A DNA stretch of 64,000 nt from Cristatella mucedo (lineage: Eukaryota > Bryozoa > Phylactolaemata > Cristatellidae): assembly GCA_009760855.2 (NCBI GenBank), contig WPIO01000057.1:1141001-1205000 (forward strand), given 5' to 3'. Positions within the stretch are counted from its first letter, which is position 1. Each line of letters begins with the position of its first letter. A model generated the notes under the pieces. That model searched no databases. It was not told the DNA's origin and saw only the letters and a list, made by a program, of their open reading frames with translations. Positions 42,601 to 63,824 of this stretch are shown here, piece after piece. A program made the translations under genes and the position numbers.

Positions 42601-45600
42601 ACTTACCACGGATCCCCTCATCGAGCTGTCCTCGTTGGCCGACGACAGGAGCGCTTGCTGCCTGGCGGACGCGCTCGTTAGAGTCCCGCCGTCGGCCTTC
42701 GCGGACTTGCCGACGGCGCCCGGAGACTTCCGGCCGCCGGCCGACGATCCACCCGACGAGGCTGAGTCGTCTGCTGCCGAGCCGGCCCGCTGCTCCGCCG
42801 CCATCGCCGCCTGCAGGCCGGCGGCGATGCCGAGGTAGTCCATGATGAGGCTGCGCAGCGTCTTGTAGGCGTCGGCGATGTCGTCTGCTCGAGTCGGAAG
42901 GGCGCGCCGCGCAGTAAGTTCGAAGGTCAAGGGCAACGCAAGTTGCACCAACTCTTCGCGAGAACTTTTAGAGTAATGTTGACCGACAAATATTCGTTCA
43001 GCGAAGGCTAGTTGCTGCACGAGCTCACTCGCTAGCTTGCTCACCGCTGTTGATCATGCGGTCGAAGAAGCCCGGATGTTCCTGGTTGAAGTCGACGTAA
43101 AGGTCGGTGCGCGCGAGAGCCTCCGCTATCTGCTCGTCGCCGTACAGACCGCGCGACCTGAGGCGCGCCTCGTGCGCGCGCGGCGTCACGGGAAGCGCGA
43201 GGACGTAGCGCGGCGAGAAGTACGTGCTCTTCAGGCTGAGCACGCCCTGCAAGAGAGAAGCGGGTGGGGCTGGAGGTCGGCAGCGGGTCAGGAGGTCGGC
43301 AGTGGGTCAGGAGGTCGGCAGCGGGTCAGGAGGTTGGCAGCGGGTCAGGAGGTCGACTGCGGGTCAGGCTCGCCGCAGAGCTCTCGGCTGCTTGCGGCGG
43401 CGGCGCTTGCTGCGGACGACGCTGCCGCACCTCCAGCTCCATGTGAACGACGGCGGCTAGGCCCTCGGCGGCGATGCTGTCCACCGTGTCCAGCGTCAGG
43501 CCGTACCAGTTGTTGGCGTACGCGTAGGTCAGCACGAACTTTCCCTGCGGAGCGAAGGAGCATGGCGACGCCGAGATTTGAGATAATAATAATAATAATG
43601 CACTTGATAAAGCGCCCTCAGAGAACTCAATCTTTTTCTAGGCGCTTTACATTTGCTGCAGAGGGAAACGCGATTGAATGGCGAGTAACATCATGCTTGA
43701 TAAACAACATGAATAACATGGTTAGGGGTGACATGCACAGGGTCAGCATGCAAATGTGGTTAGTGGCAGCATGCACAGTGTCAGCACTCATAAGCACGTG
43801 AAGGACGAATCGCAGGGACCCACTAAATGCTGTCCTAAATAAGTATGTTTTTAAGTTATTTTTAAATGTGGTCAAGTCAGGGGATGCTCTGCCGCTAGTC
43901 GGGAGTGAATTCCAGGCTTTGAGAGCATACATGCACGGTCTCCAAAAGATTTCAGGTTTGTACGAGGTATTGGTAAACTGTTGGATTCCGAAAAGCGGGT
44001 GGTACGATGCTTGGCCTGGTGGGGGAGTAGATCTGAGAGATAGGCTGGAGCCAAAGAATGAAGTGACCTAAAAATGAGCGACAAAACCTTGAAGTCAATC
44101 CGTTGCTTGACTGGTAGCCAGTGCAGGTCGGCGAGAAGTGGAGTAATGTGGCAACTGCGATGCTCACGACAGGCAAGCCTAGCTGCGGAGTTTTGCACCA
44201 GCGGCAATCGCCTGATTGCACATGCCGGTAGGCCAGCAAGCAGTGAGTTACAGGAGTCAAGACGGGATGTCACAAATGCATGGAACAACTTAGACGTGGT
44301 GTCCTTACCTAAACAAGCCCGAATTTTAGCAATGTTATGTAGCTGAAAGTAGGCAGACTAGATCTTTATTTATAATTCATTCGCATAGCGCCCTAAGAGA
44401 ACTCAATCGTTATCCAGACGCTTCGAATATGCCGCACGGCTTGAGCCCACTCGCTACCTCGGTCTTTAAAGGCGAGCACTTAGACCTCGGTCTTTAAAGG
44501 CGAGCACTTTGAGCCTTGGACCACAGCAGGGCGGTGATCGACGAACGGCGAGCGAAGGCTTCGCGCGTGCAGCCGAATGCGGAAGTCGGAGGCGCGGGGA
44601 GATGGGCGGGAGAGGCAGCGCTAGAGAGCGGATGGCTTCCCGAAACCGGCCGAGGTTTTCTGTGGTGACGCGCGACTGCCGGGAGAGCGCGTGCGAGACG
44701 CCGCGCGGGAATCGGAAAGCGCTCGCCCGTCGCCACACTCAGAGTTTCACTCATCCGCCGCCACTGCCGCGTACTTTTCTGATGAGCTCTTCAAAGTCGT
44801 CGAGCGAGACGAAATGGTAGTCTTCGCCGTCTTTTTCCTGGTGATATTTCTTCCGCGTCGTATACAATACGCTGGAAAGTGAATACGACCCAAGTGTCAC
44901 GGTCCGCGCCGGCCGCACTCTCCTTTCCCAGATTAAAAACTGCGACGCACACTCTTTCGAGCCAATTCCCGACACTTGGGCTCTCGTAAGAATTATAAAA
45001 CAATTTCGCAAGCTATTTGCGTTTAAAAATATATATAACTCATTGATATAGCGCCCCAAGAGAACTTAATCTCTATTCAGGCGCTTCACATTTGCCTCGG
45101 GGCTCGAGCCCACGACCTCAGTCAGACCTTGGTCGGGGCGTGCACCTTAGCCGCTAGACCAAACCAGCTCGGCATTTCTTCTAGTTCTAGCCCAGCTGTA
45201 AGGTGTGCGTACTTTGCGACCCAGACCTGAAGCAGACAGCGTGCTAGTGCCCACGTGCTAGTGCCCACTGCAAGCCGAGTGAAAGCCGCAAGAGGTCTTC
45301 TGCGTTATGCGTTATCGCGCAGCTGAACGCGGTAGCTGAACTCTACTTGTCCTCTTTCTTTACAAATTAAAACTGCTACTCTTATGGTTATAAGATATTT
45401 CTCAAGTAAAATATGTTCGTTGATGCCACAGGGTACTGGATTTTAAAGTCGACAGCCCCACAACTCTCACTGAAGATCCGGCTTCGGCGGATCCTCAAAA
45501 TTACACCTTAGCAACTTGTCTAGTTAGTCAGAAAATTCAATTTTTGTCCCTATTTCCCTCATTCTTGCCGTCTCGTCTCTATCTCTTCTCATCTCTCTCA

Positions 45601-45622
45601 TTCATTCATCTCTCTTTACCAA

Positions 45623-45663
<41 letters not shown>

Positions 45664-45683
45664 GGCTCTCTCTCTCTCTTTGG

Positions 45684-45743
<60 letters not shown>

Positions 45744-45825
45744 ATCTCTCTCTCTCTCTTTGGCTTTCTCTCTTTGGCTCTCTCTCTCTCTCTCTCTTTG
45801 GCTCTCTCTCTCTCTCTCTCTCTTT

Positions 45826-45888
<63 letters not shown>

Positions 45889-48800
45889 GCTTTCTCTCTC
45901 TCTCTCTCTCTCTTTGGCTCTCTCTCGTCCCTTTACCACGTTCTGACTGTCTATCCGTGCGTCTGTCAGTCTGGCTGGCTATAATCCCCTGATCTCTCTT
46001 CACTGTAATACACTCTCCCCTACACTTTACTTTTTCTTCCTAGTCTTAGTACACCGATCACGCCGTAACCAAGATCTGCAGAGGAGGACTCACTTCAGGC
46101 ATGGCCAATGCTCTACAAACGAAGGTAGGCACGAGTTCGTAGTGAGCAACTACTGGCTGGCTTCTCGGCAGCCGCCGAGCTCACCGAGGCACGCGCTTTC
46201 CAATCCGCCCAAACGCGCCCGCTAATTATAATAATAATAATCACCGTCTAATTGCGGGTCGCCGTTGCCGCCTGTCGTTGTAGCGCTAGCGTGGCGGCTT
46301 CGCATGGTGCGGGAAGCGTCGCAATAACGAGATTCTTTGGGAGAGGAGCTTGCGAGAGCTCAGATGACATTTGACGCCCACGCCCACGCCCGAGCTGACC
46401 CGTGTGGGCCGCGGAGCACCGGCCTCTGCAGCCGGCGCCGGCGGCGAAGCTCGCGAGGCTCGGCGGGGCGGCCGGCGTCGTCGCGAGGCGGGGCATAGAG
46501 CCCGATGAGCCAGCAGCCTACCAGTATCCGAAGTAGTCGGGAAACTCCTCGACCAGCTTCTGCGTCAGATCCTTCTTGCCGGCGCCTTGCGGTCCGACGA
46601 GCACCAGCATGGGGTAGGGCGTGTCGACGCTCGGCAGTGTGCTGCAGCGGTGAGCGAGTGAGCGTGGTGGTGAGCGTTCGCTCTACGTCTCGCTGCGCCT
46701 TCGCCAGAGCGCGTCTCACCCCAGGATAGTGGCGGAGTATCCACTGACGTAGTAGCCACTAATCGGTTTTAAGGACCGGCGGCTCTAGCAGCTGGCGAGG
46801 ATGCCTAAAAGCCCTAAGCGGGCGAATGTCGCTAACTCGGGGGGGGGACTGACAACACGACGTTCCTTGCATCTCTAGACTTGAGAGGTGGCTCCTTAGA
46901 TTCGGACTGGCAAGAGTGCAAACATGCAAGCACACTAAGTACTGCGATTCAAGCATGAAACGGTTCGCTCCCAAGTTACTAACAAGCCACCAATGAGCCC
47001 AAAGCCCGACCGAAACGCCCCGCGAGACGCCATTTCGCACGTCCGCCCGAGGCAAAAGAAACGATAGTGCCACTCCTACCGGCTCGATTCACATGTGAGA
47101 CTGTCCCCGTCGCCCCCCCCCCCCGACGCTGGTGGGGAGGTGGAGAGGAAAAGGAAACTAGACAGACGACTTAACTAATAGGAGAGATACTAATACAAGC
47201 TTCTTCCGAATGGATAGACCGTCGAAGCTTTCTCGGGGCATAGCAAGCGTTACGACATCGATTACACTCTCACGTGAAGTAGTGACTTAGAGAGTAAAGT
47301 ATTCTTTCTAAATTGAGTGCCGCGTCCAAGGCTGATGTGAGGCTGCCTGCGGTACAATACACTGCGAAGCCGAAGCGGGAACGAAGACTAGACACCACCA
47401 AACGGCTGTCAAACGGCTCTCCAGCTCGCATTGGCTTTTTCAAGTGCGCCGAGTCACCTTTCGCGCACTTTCTTCTGCTGCAGGAACGAGTAGACGACGT
47501 GCATGATATGATCTCGTGCGGCAACGACCTCCATCGGAGGGTCTAGCAGGTTGACAGCTGCGATCTGCGGACAAAGAGCCGCGATGTCAACCACTCAAAT
47601 GAGGACAAGCAGCAGAAGCCACGATGGAGGCCGGGGAGAGGACCGGATGAGCGATGTGATCCGCCAAATAGTTCACCTTTTCCTCTACTTCCACCTTCTT
47701 CCGGTCAAGTTCGAGGAGGCGCGGTAGACGGTAGATGATGAGCAGCCGATAGTCGGGCAGCTCTTGGATGGGATTTCGCTTGAGGTTCAGCTGTCGAAGC
47801 AGCAACAGGTCCTTGACGAACTTGGTCTCAGCCACATCGAGTACCTGTCAATACCCAAGACGGGATGACTCTCTCAGCACGGCTTATCTGCACCGAGGCA
47901 AAGCGCCACCTTTCCTAGCCTTTAAAGCTTGCTTTTGTAGGAAAAAGGGTAATTCATATTGACAATAAAAAGACAGCTTCGCCCCGAACAAAAGAATCTG
48001 CCGATCGCAGCCAAATTCAAAGTTGGCAAAAGTGTTGTCGAATGCATGTATTTCATAGTGGACACTGAGTCATTCTGCACGGCTACAACCGCGCATCTCT
48101 GGCTGTCTGTTGAAGGTATCCGTTACCTAGGTGCCTAAGCATACAGTCGCGAATCTCTTCGCACGAACGCTAGCTAAAACATTTCAAGCTCGCCTAATAC
48201 CTCATTTCCTTCAAGGTCGACATATTCGAGGAAGTCGTGTTGCTGAAGTCCATCAAGACTTCGTATTTTATTATCAGCCACATTAATGCGTTGCAAAAAC
48301 TTTAGCCGCTGCAAAGCTATGGACTTGATATTATTGTGCCTCTGAAAAAAATGTTATGAAATTAGAAGCAGCACGGAGTCAAGCATCGGCAGCCACCAGC
48401 AGTAGTACGCTTCGAAACTGGCAGAAGCTTTTGATCAGCAGAACAAATGCTCACGGTAAATCACACGAGTCAATGCTTACTATCGCCAGTGCCACATACC
48501 AGATTGAGTGAAGTTAATCCTAGGCTGTCAAGACCTTGAACTTTCTGCAATTTGTTATGTCCAATGCTGAGATGGCGAAGTCCGTGACAACTCTCCAAGC
48601 CGGCTATTTCACTGATCTTGTTACCTATACGCATACGGGTTACGGGTTACGGGCTCGTTGAAGTGTGAGCCAGGCTTCGAAGGCAGTCATGACCAGAAAT
48701 GGAGTCATTAGCTCACATTGACAAGTAAGTTGGGCTCTAAGGGATATCAATTCAATGTCGTGCTATAAACAGACGGCTAATGCTTACTTCTCACCAGCAT

Positions 48801-50524
48801 GATTAGGCGCCAGAGCCTACAGAGCAAGTAGCAGGGCATAAGCTAACATTGACCAAGAAATATGTCAGAGACAACGGTGGTATTCTTTAGCCAAGGCATC
48901 ACCAATTTTACGTAATCAGCCGAAGCTCACGCGCCTCACGCGGCTCCACTGGCAGCGGCCAAGAAAAACAGAGCACGGCTTTAAAGCGAGTCTGACCAGT
49001 CCGTACTGAACAGCGTGAAGCAAATAAAGGTGGACTTACTATCCAGATCAAGCTCCGTGAGGACTTGGTAGGCGGACATATTCCTCATTGTATGGATCTC
49101 GTTAAAAGCAAAGCTTGCCTTTCTCAGATTGACGAGCGGCGGCGAGACATCGAGAAGCTCTGAGAGCTTGTTGTGGGATGCATCCAGGTCTACGATGTTC
49201 GCTAGGCTGCCAAGAGCCCGGATGTCTGCAGACGATTAGCCAGTCTTAGCTGCGGTGGCGAGACGTGGCGAGCATACATAATATTGACGGCATAACTAAA
49301 TAAGTGTTCATACTTGGTTACATTACAAACAGAGCAAAGGATTATATTGTGTTCCAGCCTTACACTATCGTACATTTTGCTTGGTATCTCTACTTCTATT
49401 TTAGTTTCACGATATTAACGCCAATTTATTCAGCCAATGGCCGTCCAAATAGACAGCACGTTAGCATGCAGGTCGTACCTGTGAGATTGTTGTAAGAGAT
49501 GTCAACTTTCTGAAGATGTACGTACAGTTTGAGGAGTTCAATGTCGATTAGATTGTGGCCCTAGTTCAAAATACGAAACTAAGAAATGGCAATACGCTGT
49601 AAACGCGAAGCAACGCCTCTATACACAAGTATAAACATCTGAAGGCAGACGCCGCCGCATGTACCCGCATGTGGCAATCGGCTTAACCGTATGCACCCAA
49701 GTATCAGTGATTTATTATGCTTTAAAGGGAGATTTTCAATGGCTATTTTCTTAAGCACGGTATTTTTGCATTGAGGCTTACGCTGATGGCCAGATTGAGG
49801 AAGACTTGCATGGTCCCGTCGGCTGAACGGCCGAAGTTACTCAGGCCACTTGCTATCGTTTCCTCATCAAGTATTCCGTCTTGCGAAGCCTAAATCCACA
49901 AAGAGGTTTGCATTTTAAGCAAGTGAACTACGTCTGAGCTGCTCATTCGCGGTTGCATTCTCGATCGGTACAACAAAATGTAAGTAGTCACTGCATAATC
50001 GCGATAAATATCTAAGCTTAAATTTGGACTGGAAGATAATCTCACAAATTGGTATGTATAAGTATATAGTAGCTACCAATATATCCGCTAACCTTAGCAG
50101 TCGCACATGGCAGAAGCAGTGGCGCTTGAAGGGTCCGTGGCACAGCAATCTCTGTATACATGGCCTGGATCGGGAGTAGACCAACGCACTGTCCACGGCA
50201 TAATAACTCAGATTAAAAAGAAGTATTATAAAAATTCAAAGAGAATTTTCTCGTCTTTGCAAACTTATTGACGTTACTACCTGAAGAGCAGGGAATAATA
50301 TTGTTGGAAATTACCTCTTCAGATGTCGCCTCCCCATCGTACTGGTTTCGCTCAAAAATAATGACATCGTCTCCTGAAAGACCGCTTTCACTCCGGTCTG
50401 AAGTATCGTCCTCCAGCCTGAGAATGTTTGTTTCGTGGGTTAAAAGAACAGTGTTGTCAAATTCCACATCGTCTGCCTCCATGGGCTCTGAATAACCTTG
50501 CCGGGCGGCCTGGTCGGCGGCCAT
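38985..50524 (-). CDS. LRGUK: LRGUK, leucine-rich repeat and guanylate kinase-like protein (15 exons)
   Basis: In mice LRGUK is needed for sperm head shaping and tail assembly. Exons (minus, 5' to 3'): 50315-50524, 50093-50206, 49782-49889, 49479-49560, 49040-49225, 48500-48624, 48201-48341, 47677-47844, 47458-47564, 46522-46641, 44775-44871, 43431-43544, 43045-43246, 42607-42884, 38985-39695. All junctions are GT/AG and phase-consistent, about 920 residues (human about 825, from memory). Layout: acidic N-terminus; about nine SDS22-type leucine-rich repeats (for example LQKVDISYNNL, LTELDLDSNKI, LRQLNLKRNPI); PPMEVVAARDHIMHVVYSFL; guanylate-kinase-like domain from PYPMLVLVGPQGAGKKDL to HPGFFDRMINSG; Ser/Ala/Gly-rich tail. 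The start is ATG 50522-50524. The last exon is assigned by phase and acceptor and is less certain than the rest. Introns carry LINEs, SINEs and simple repeats. Confidence 0.93.
39205..39320 (-). repeat. (CAG/AGC)n trinucleotide repeat inside a coding exon
   Basis: Plus-strand CTGCTG units, occasionally CTA or CCG, give poly-Ser on the coding (minus) strand. The poly-Leu (plus) and poly-Ala (minus, other frame) readings are shadows. Confidence 0.9.
40560..41480 (-). mobile_element. LINE family A copy in LRGUK intron 14
   Basis: Minus-strand landmarks: decayed hairpin tail near 40610-40670 ('ggcgctttaagtgaac', 'tttgctgcaaaag'), 'attctttttaaatgtc', 'gtatgaactgaaggcacggt', and the upstream ORF2 region 'gagggttatgctttccaat' near 41400. 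It is strongly decayed, with a poly-G run at about 41367. Confidence 0.65.
41545..41690 (+). mobile_element. SINE-1-like copy
   Basis: 'ctaggggcaaggtgcttgct', 'cacgacccacgtcgaggg' and a B-box-like GGTTTGAGTCC are followed by 'gatagccatcgaggctc' and 'aggctatataagtgatgc'. It belongs to the same broad SINE group as 3090-3275. Confidence 0.5.
42607..46641 (-). CDS. LRGUK: LRGUK exons 10-14: guanylate-kinase-like domain and Ser-rich extension
   Basis: Exon 10 (46522-46641) holds the degenerate P-loop GPQGAGKKD. Exon 11 (44775-44871) holds VLYTTRKKYHQEKDGEDYHF, matching the TTR..GxDYHFV GMP-binding part of guanylate kinases. Exon 12 (43431-43544) is GKFVLTYAYANNWYGLTLDT.., and exon 13 (43045-43246) is YFSPRYVLALPV..LRSRGLYGDEQIAEAL..DFNQEHPGFFDRMI. 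Exon 14 (42607-42884) continues DIADAYKTLRSLIMDYLGIA and then turns Ser/Gly/Ala-rich. The Walker-A Ser/Thr is replaced by Lys, so kinase activity is doubtful. Confidence 0.93.
43263..43365 (-). repeat. 19-bp minisatellite in LRGUK intron 12
   Basis: About five tandem copies of GGAGGTCGGCAGCGGGTCA with one- or two-base variants lie between exons 12 and 13. Open frames through it are artefacts. Confidence 0.9.
43580..44355 (-). mobile_element. LINE family A, 3' truncated copy in LRGUK intron 11
   Basis: A complete tail is present: (AAT)n, 'aaagcgccctcagagaactc', 'aatctttttctaggcgcttt'. Upstream on the minus strand are the UTR and ORF2 C-terminus, with LAYRHVQSG-like, DLHWLPVKQRIDFKVLSLIF, LHSLAPAYLSDLLPHQAKH and NSLPTSGRASPDL in the frames at 43627-44288. 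It is one of the better preserved family-A copies. Confidence 0.85.
44365..44520 (-). mobile_element. SINE-2 copy with 28-bp tandem duplication at its 5' end
   Basis: 'tataattcattcgcatagcg' and 'ccctaagagaactcaatcg' form the hairpin tail, followed by the B-box side 'cttgagcccactcgctacct'. 'acctcggtctttaaaggcga' occurs twice in tandem at about 44456-44514. Confidence 0.7.
45028..45172 (-). mobile_element. tRNA-derived SINE (SINE-2), well preserved
   Basis: Minus strand: 'ggtttggtctagcggctaag' (A box), 'ggggctcgagccc' region (B box), then the tail with GAAGCGCCTGAATAGAG and GTTCTCTTGGGGCGCTATAT. It lies in LRGUK intron 10. Confidence 0.85.
45543..45937 (+). repeat. (CT)n with periodic TTTGG interruptions, about 390 bp
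   Basis: Long CT runs are broken by CTTTGGCT units at irregular spacing. On the LRGUK transcript this is a long purine (GA) tract in intron 10. Confidence 0.95.
47458..50524 (-). CDS. LRGUK: LRGUK exons 1-9: acidic N-terminus and leucine-rich repeats
   Basis: Exon 1 is acidic (MAADQAARQG..MEADDVEFDN..). Exon 3 encodes ASQDGILDEETIASGLSNFG. Exons 4-8 carry the repeats, each with LxxLDLxxNxI: LQKVDISYNNL, IVDLDASHNKL, LTELDLDSNKI, LRHLSIGHNKL, LTSLNLRHNNI, LQRINVADNKI, LEYVDLEGNE, LRQLNLKRNPI. Exons 8-9 hold the cap (LLELDRKKVEVEEK, then PPMEVVAARDHIMHVVYSF). Introns fall in phases 0, 0, 0, 1, 1, 0, 0, 0, 2. Exon 2 is the least conserved and the least certain. Confidence 0.92.
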
Positions 50525-51675
50525 GTTGTCTGTTTAGAGAAACCCTGGCAACAGTGGGTCGTAGCCAATCATTGGCCACAGCAACAGCCAGCCGTACGTA
50601 ACCTTCGTGCGGCATGCCGGCTCGAGAAGAGTTCTGTTCGTTCCCCATGCTGCTGGACTAATATAACATAAGCATTGTTAGACTGACAGGCTAAAGCGAA
50701 ACGGTAATTAATTGAGTAATTTTGCTTGGTTTGTATTTGGTAGTAGCCCTTTCAGCCTCATTTCTTACTTTCCTCGTTTGCTGCTCCGTCCAACGGATGG
50801 ACTCGAGTGGGGCATCGCCTTATGGAGAGTGCTGTCAGTGGCCGCGAGAAGACGCACAGCTTGGCTGCATGCTATCCTGTTAAGAATGGCTCAACGCTTT
50901 TTAAGCTGCGTAGAGCCGTAGCGAGCCTGGCTTCGTTCGATTGCTGATATCGTGCTTGCAGTGCCGGCAATAGATGGACCTGCGGTCTGTGCTTTCCCAT
51001 TTCCTTAATATTTATTTACCCACTGATCGTGCACTTTCGCGGTGTGCAAATGTTTTCGATCGATGTATTGGAATTATCTATTTAATGCACGGAGCTTAGA
51101 ATCACTGCCTTACCGCATCTGCTCTGGGGCCCTTGAGCCTAGTTCAGCTTAAAGTACAATTGCTCCGGAATTGATACCTTCAGCGATGCCTGTACTATCG
51201 TGATGGATCCTGACCGTGTGCCCGCCCATATGCATGCGCGCAAGTCGGATATTTTTTCTGTGCAATCTATTACCTGATAATCTAATGTGTCTCGATAGCT
51301 TGCTCTAGAAACTATAGTCGAGCACTTCACATATAACCGATGACTGGCTGCATTTGTTTCAAACTTGTGGCATGGTCTAGAATAATCCAAAACAGACTGG
51401 CTGCTAAAAACACTCTGCCTGGAGCAAAATCTCTTGTTCAACATGTGTTCTTTTGTCTTTAAACATGTTCGGCACCTGCATATTTTAGTAGAGAATTCGT
51501 GCCTCGTTGGACCCCTAGCCCTCCGTGTCAGTGATCCACCAGCCCTTGGAAGTCGAGCTCTTGCTTATGTTGGCCACCACCCTGATACAATTTTAATTTA
51601 TATACACGTGTACGCTGTAGAGCTGTTGCTTTTTTGGAACCAGTAAGTTGTGTTAAAATATTTCTTTTTAGAGAT
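50525..51675. other. LRGUK upstream region, no gene seen
   Basis: About 1.15 kb without a recognisable exon or repeat. The LRGUK 5' UTR and promoter should lie here. No motif stands out. Confidence 0.4.
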
Positions 51676-51679
51676 TGTT

Positions 51680-52080
51680 AGCATTAATAATAATAATAAT
51701 AATGCACTTGATAAAGCCCCCTCAGAGAACTCAATCTCTTTCTAGGCGCTTTACATTTGCTGCAAAGGGAAATGCAATTGAATCGTGAGTTATATCATTC
51801 TTGATAAACAAGCAAAATGAATAATATGATTAAGGGTGACATGCACAGGGTCAGCATGCAAATATGGTTAGTGGCAGCATGCACAGTGTCAGCACGCATA
51901 AGCACATGAAGGGCGAATCACAGGGACCCACTAAATTCCGTCATAAACAGGTGTGTCTTTAAGTTCTTTTTAAATGTGGTCAAGTCAGGGGATGTTGTGA
52001 CGCAAGTCGGGAGGGATTTCCAGGCTTTGGGAGCATACGAACTAAATGCATGGTCTCCTAAGGATTTGAGGTTTGATGCC
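51680..52080 (-). mobile_element. LINE family A, 3' truncated copy
   Basis: (AAT)n, then 'ataaagccccctcagagaac', 'tcaatctctttctaggcgct', the 'gcatgcacagtgtcagcacg' UTR and 'gtcgggagggatttccaggc' of the ORF2 end. One mutation in the outer hairpin arm (GCCCCC). Confidence 0.85.
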
Positions 52081-52384
52081 ATATGTACTTGCTACTGAAA
52101 GGCGGTGTCCATTCGTCTGCCCCGTCGTGCAGTAGGGCAGACAAAGGTGAGGCGAGCCGTAGCGCTGCTAGAGTTGTAGAAAGCTACGGCACGGCAACGA
52201 AAAAGCGCATCGTTCTATGGACCGGGCCTGCGCACTCATGTTGGGCCGATGTTGCCAGCAAGTGTGAATCACTGCTAGCTGCTACGAGCTAGAACTCCAA
52301 GAGTCTAGGACCAATCCATTGGTAATGTGGCAGCAATAGCTTCAGGTCGCCTTGGCAACAAGTTGCCTGTCAGCAAGCCTTCAA

Positions 52385-52545
52385 TGCTCTAATGGTAACG
52401 GCCTAAGGGCGTGGTGCCTGTGCCTCGAAGTCTAGATCGTGAGCTCAAGTCTGTAGCAGGCAATTGCTAATAGCCCAGTGCAAAGAGGAGCCATTGGCAC
52501 TAAGGTGGTTCTACCACTAGGTAAGCGAGGCATTTGATTTATCAG
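52385..52545 (+). mobile_element. SINE-1-like fragment
   Basis: 'aacggcctaagggcgtggtg' and 'cgtgagctcaagtctgtagc' resemble a decayed tRNA-like head and B box, followed by a body resembling the copy at 41545. Confidence 0.4.
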
Positions 52546-52559
52546 CCGATTTAGCAGTC

Positions 52560-52705
52560 TCGTTTGCATAGTAGCTGAAGAGCCTTACGGGCTATCACCA
52601 CCGCTTGAAGCTAGCAATATAGGATCGCCCAGTGTAGGATTTGAACTCGTGACCTCGGTCGCGAAGAGCAAAGACACTACTTCCTGGGCTATCGCGGCCT
52701 AGCCC
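52560..52705 (-). mobile_element. SINE-1 copy
   Basis: On the minus strand: A-box side, 'gcgaccgaggtcacgagttc' (B box), 'gtggtgatagcccgtaagg' and the tail side 'tatgcaaacgagactgct'. Confidence 0.6.
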
Positions 52706-52869
52706 CTTCACTCGACTTGGCTTAACTGCCACGAGCCCTTGCCCTTGTTACTAGCTCGGTCAGCGCGTCGATGCTTCGAGAGATGTCACGCCTGCCTGAC
52801 TTGCTCTTCCATCGTTTTTTCCTTCACGGACGTGTCCGGGCCCTCTTCTTCCTCGAGACGGAGTGGTGT

Positions 52870-52970
52870 CTTTTTCCCTTTGCTGCAAATGTAAAGCACC
52901 TAGAAAGAGATTGAGTTCTCCAAGAGCTCTTTATCAAGTGCATAATTATTATTATTCTTATTATTCCATA
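52870..52970 (+). mobile_element. LINE family A solo 3' tail
   Basis: 'tttgctgcaaatgtaaagca', 'agattgagttctccaagagc' and an ATT run. It lies upstream of the unrecognised gene at 53149. Confidence 0.8.
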
Positions 52971-53148
52971 CCAAGCAAGCATTCGAGTCAATAAATTTGC
53001 CAGCGCTGCGCTCGAGCGGAGTGCATTGTACCGCCTGACACATAGGCTGCCCCAACTGCCACCCCGAAGCTCATCACTTGCCCGATGCTGCGCCTCTCTA
53101 CCGCACCTTTCTTACTCACCATGTCTGCCACACCGTGCACCGTTCCAG

Positions 53149-63238
<10,090 letters not shown>

Positions 63239-63824
63239 GTGAGTACGGCACCAGCTTGTCTCCTCGTACAACATTGCATATCTAGGTACACTAAAAATAC
63301 CCACATTTTCCTTTTCATTATGCTGCATGCCCAGATTGTGCCACAGCTCGTATATGCATGGCTATGAGATATTAGACTAAGTTGGTGTTAAGCAGAAGTT
63401 TTTTTTAGCGTATAGTCACGAAGTCAAATAAGCTTTTTGTGCACATATAGTAGTTAATAGGCTTCATCTCATGCAACACAAATAATGAAAAGCACCATTT
63501 TACCGAAGAGTAACTTGCCCTTAATAATTTTAAAATAAAGAATGATTGAAGGCTGTGTGATTGAGTTGACAGCTGTTAACAAGCTTGCCTCTGGCAGGGA
63601 CCGAGCTACTATGTGGAAAAATAGATATTTTCGTCGACTCCCGAGGCATGAATCTCTTTAAAATTTAACCTTCATTCAGCAGCTACCTATCAATAAGAGC
63701 TACTTGTTGGTCCACTCACACGGTGTGATGATTGCAGAGGTGTCAGCATGGGGTACGGACATTACCCCCTCTGGACGTACCCCCCTGACATTCCCCCTGG
63801 GGTAGGACATTTCCCTCTCCCTCG

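Noticed and set aside
47313-47546. Plus-strand frame opposite LRGUK exon 9
   Set aside because: Antisense shadow; the minus-strand exon has splice sites and matches the LRGUK family.
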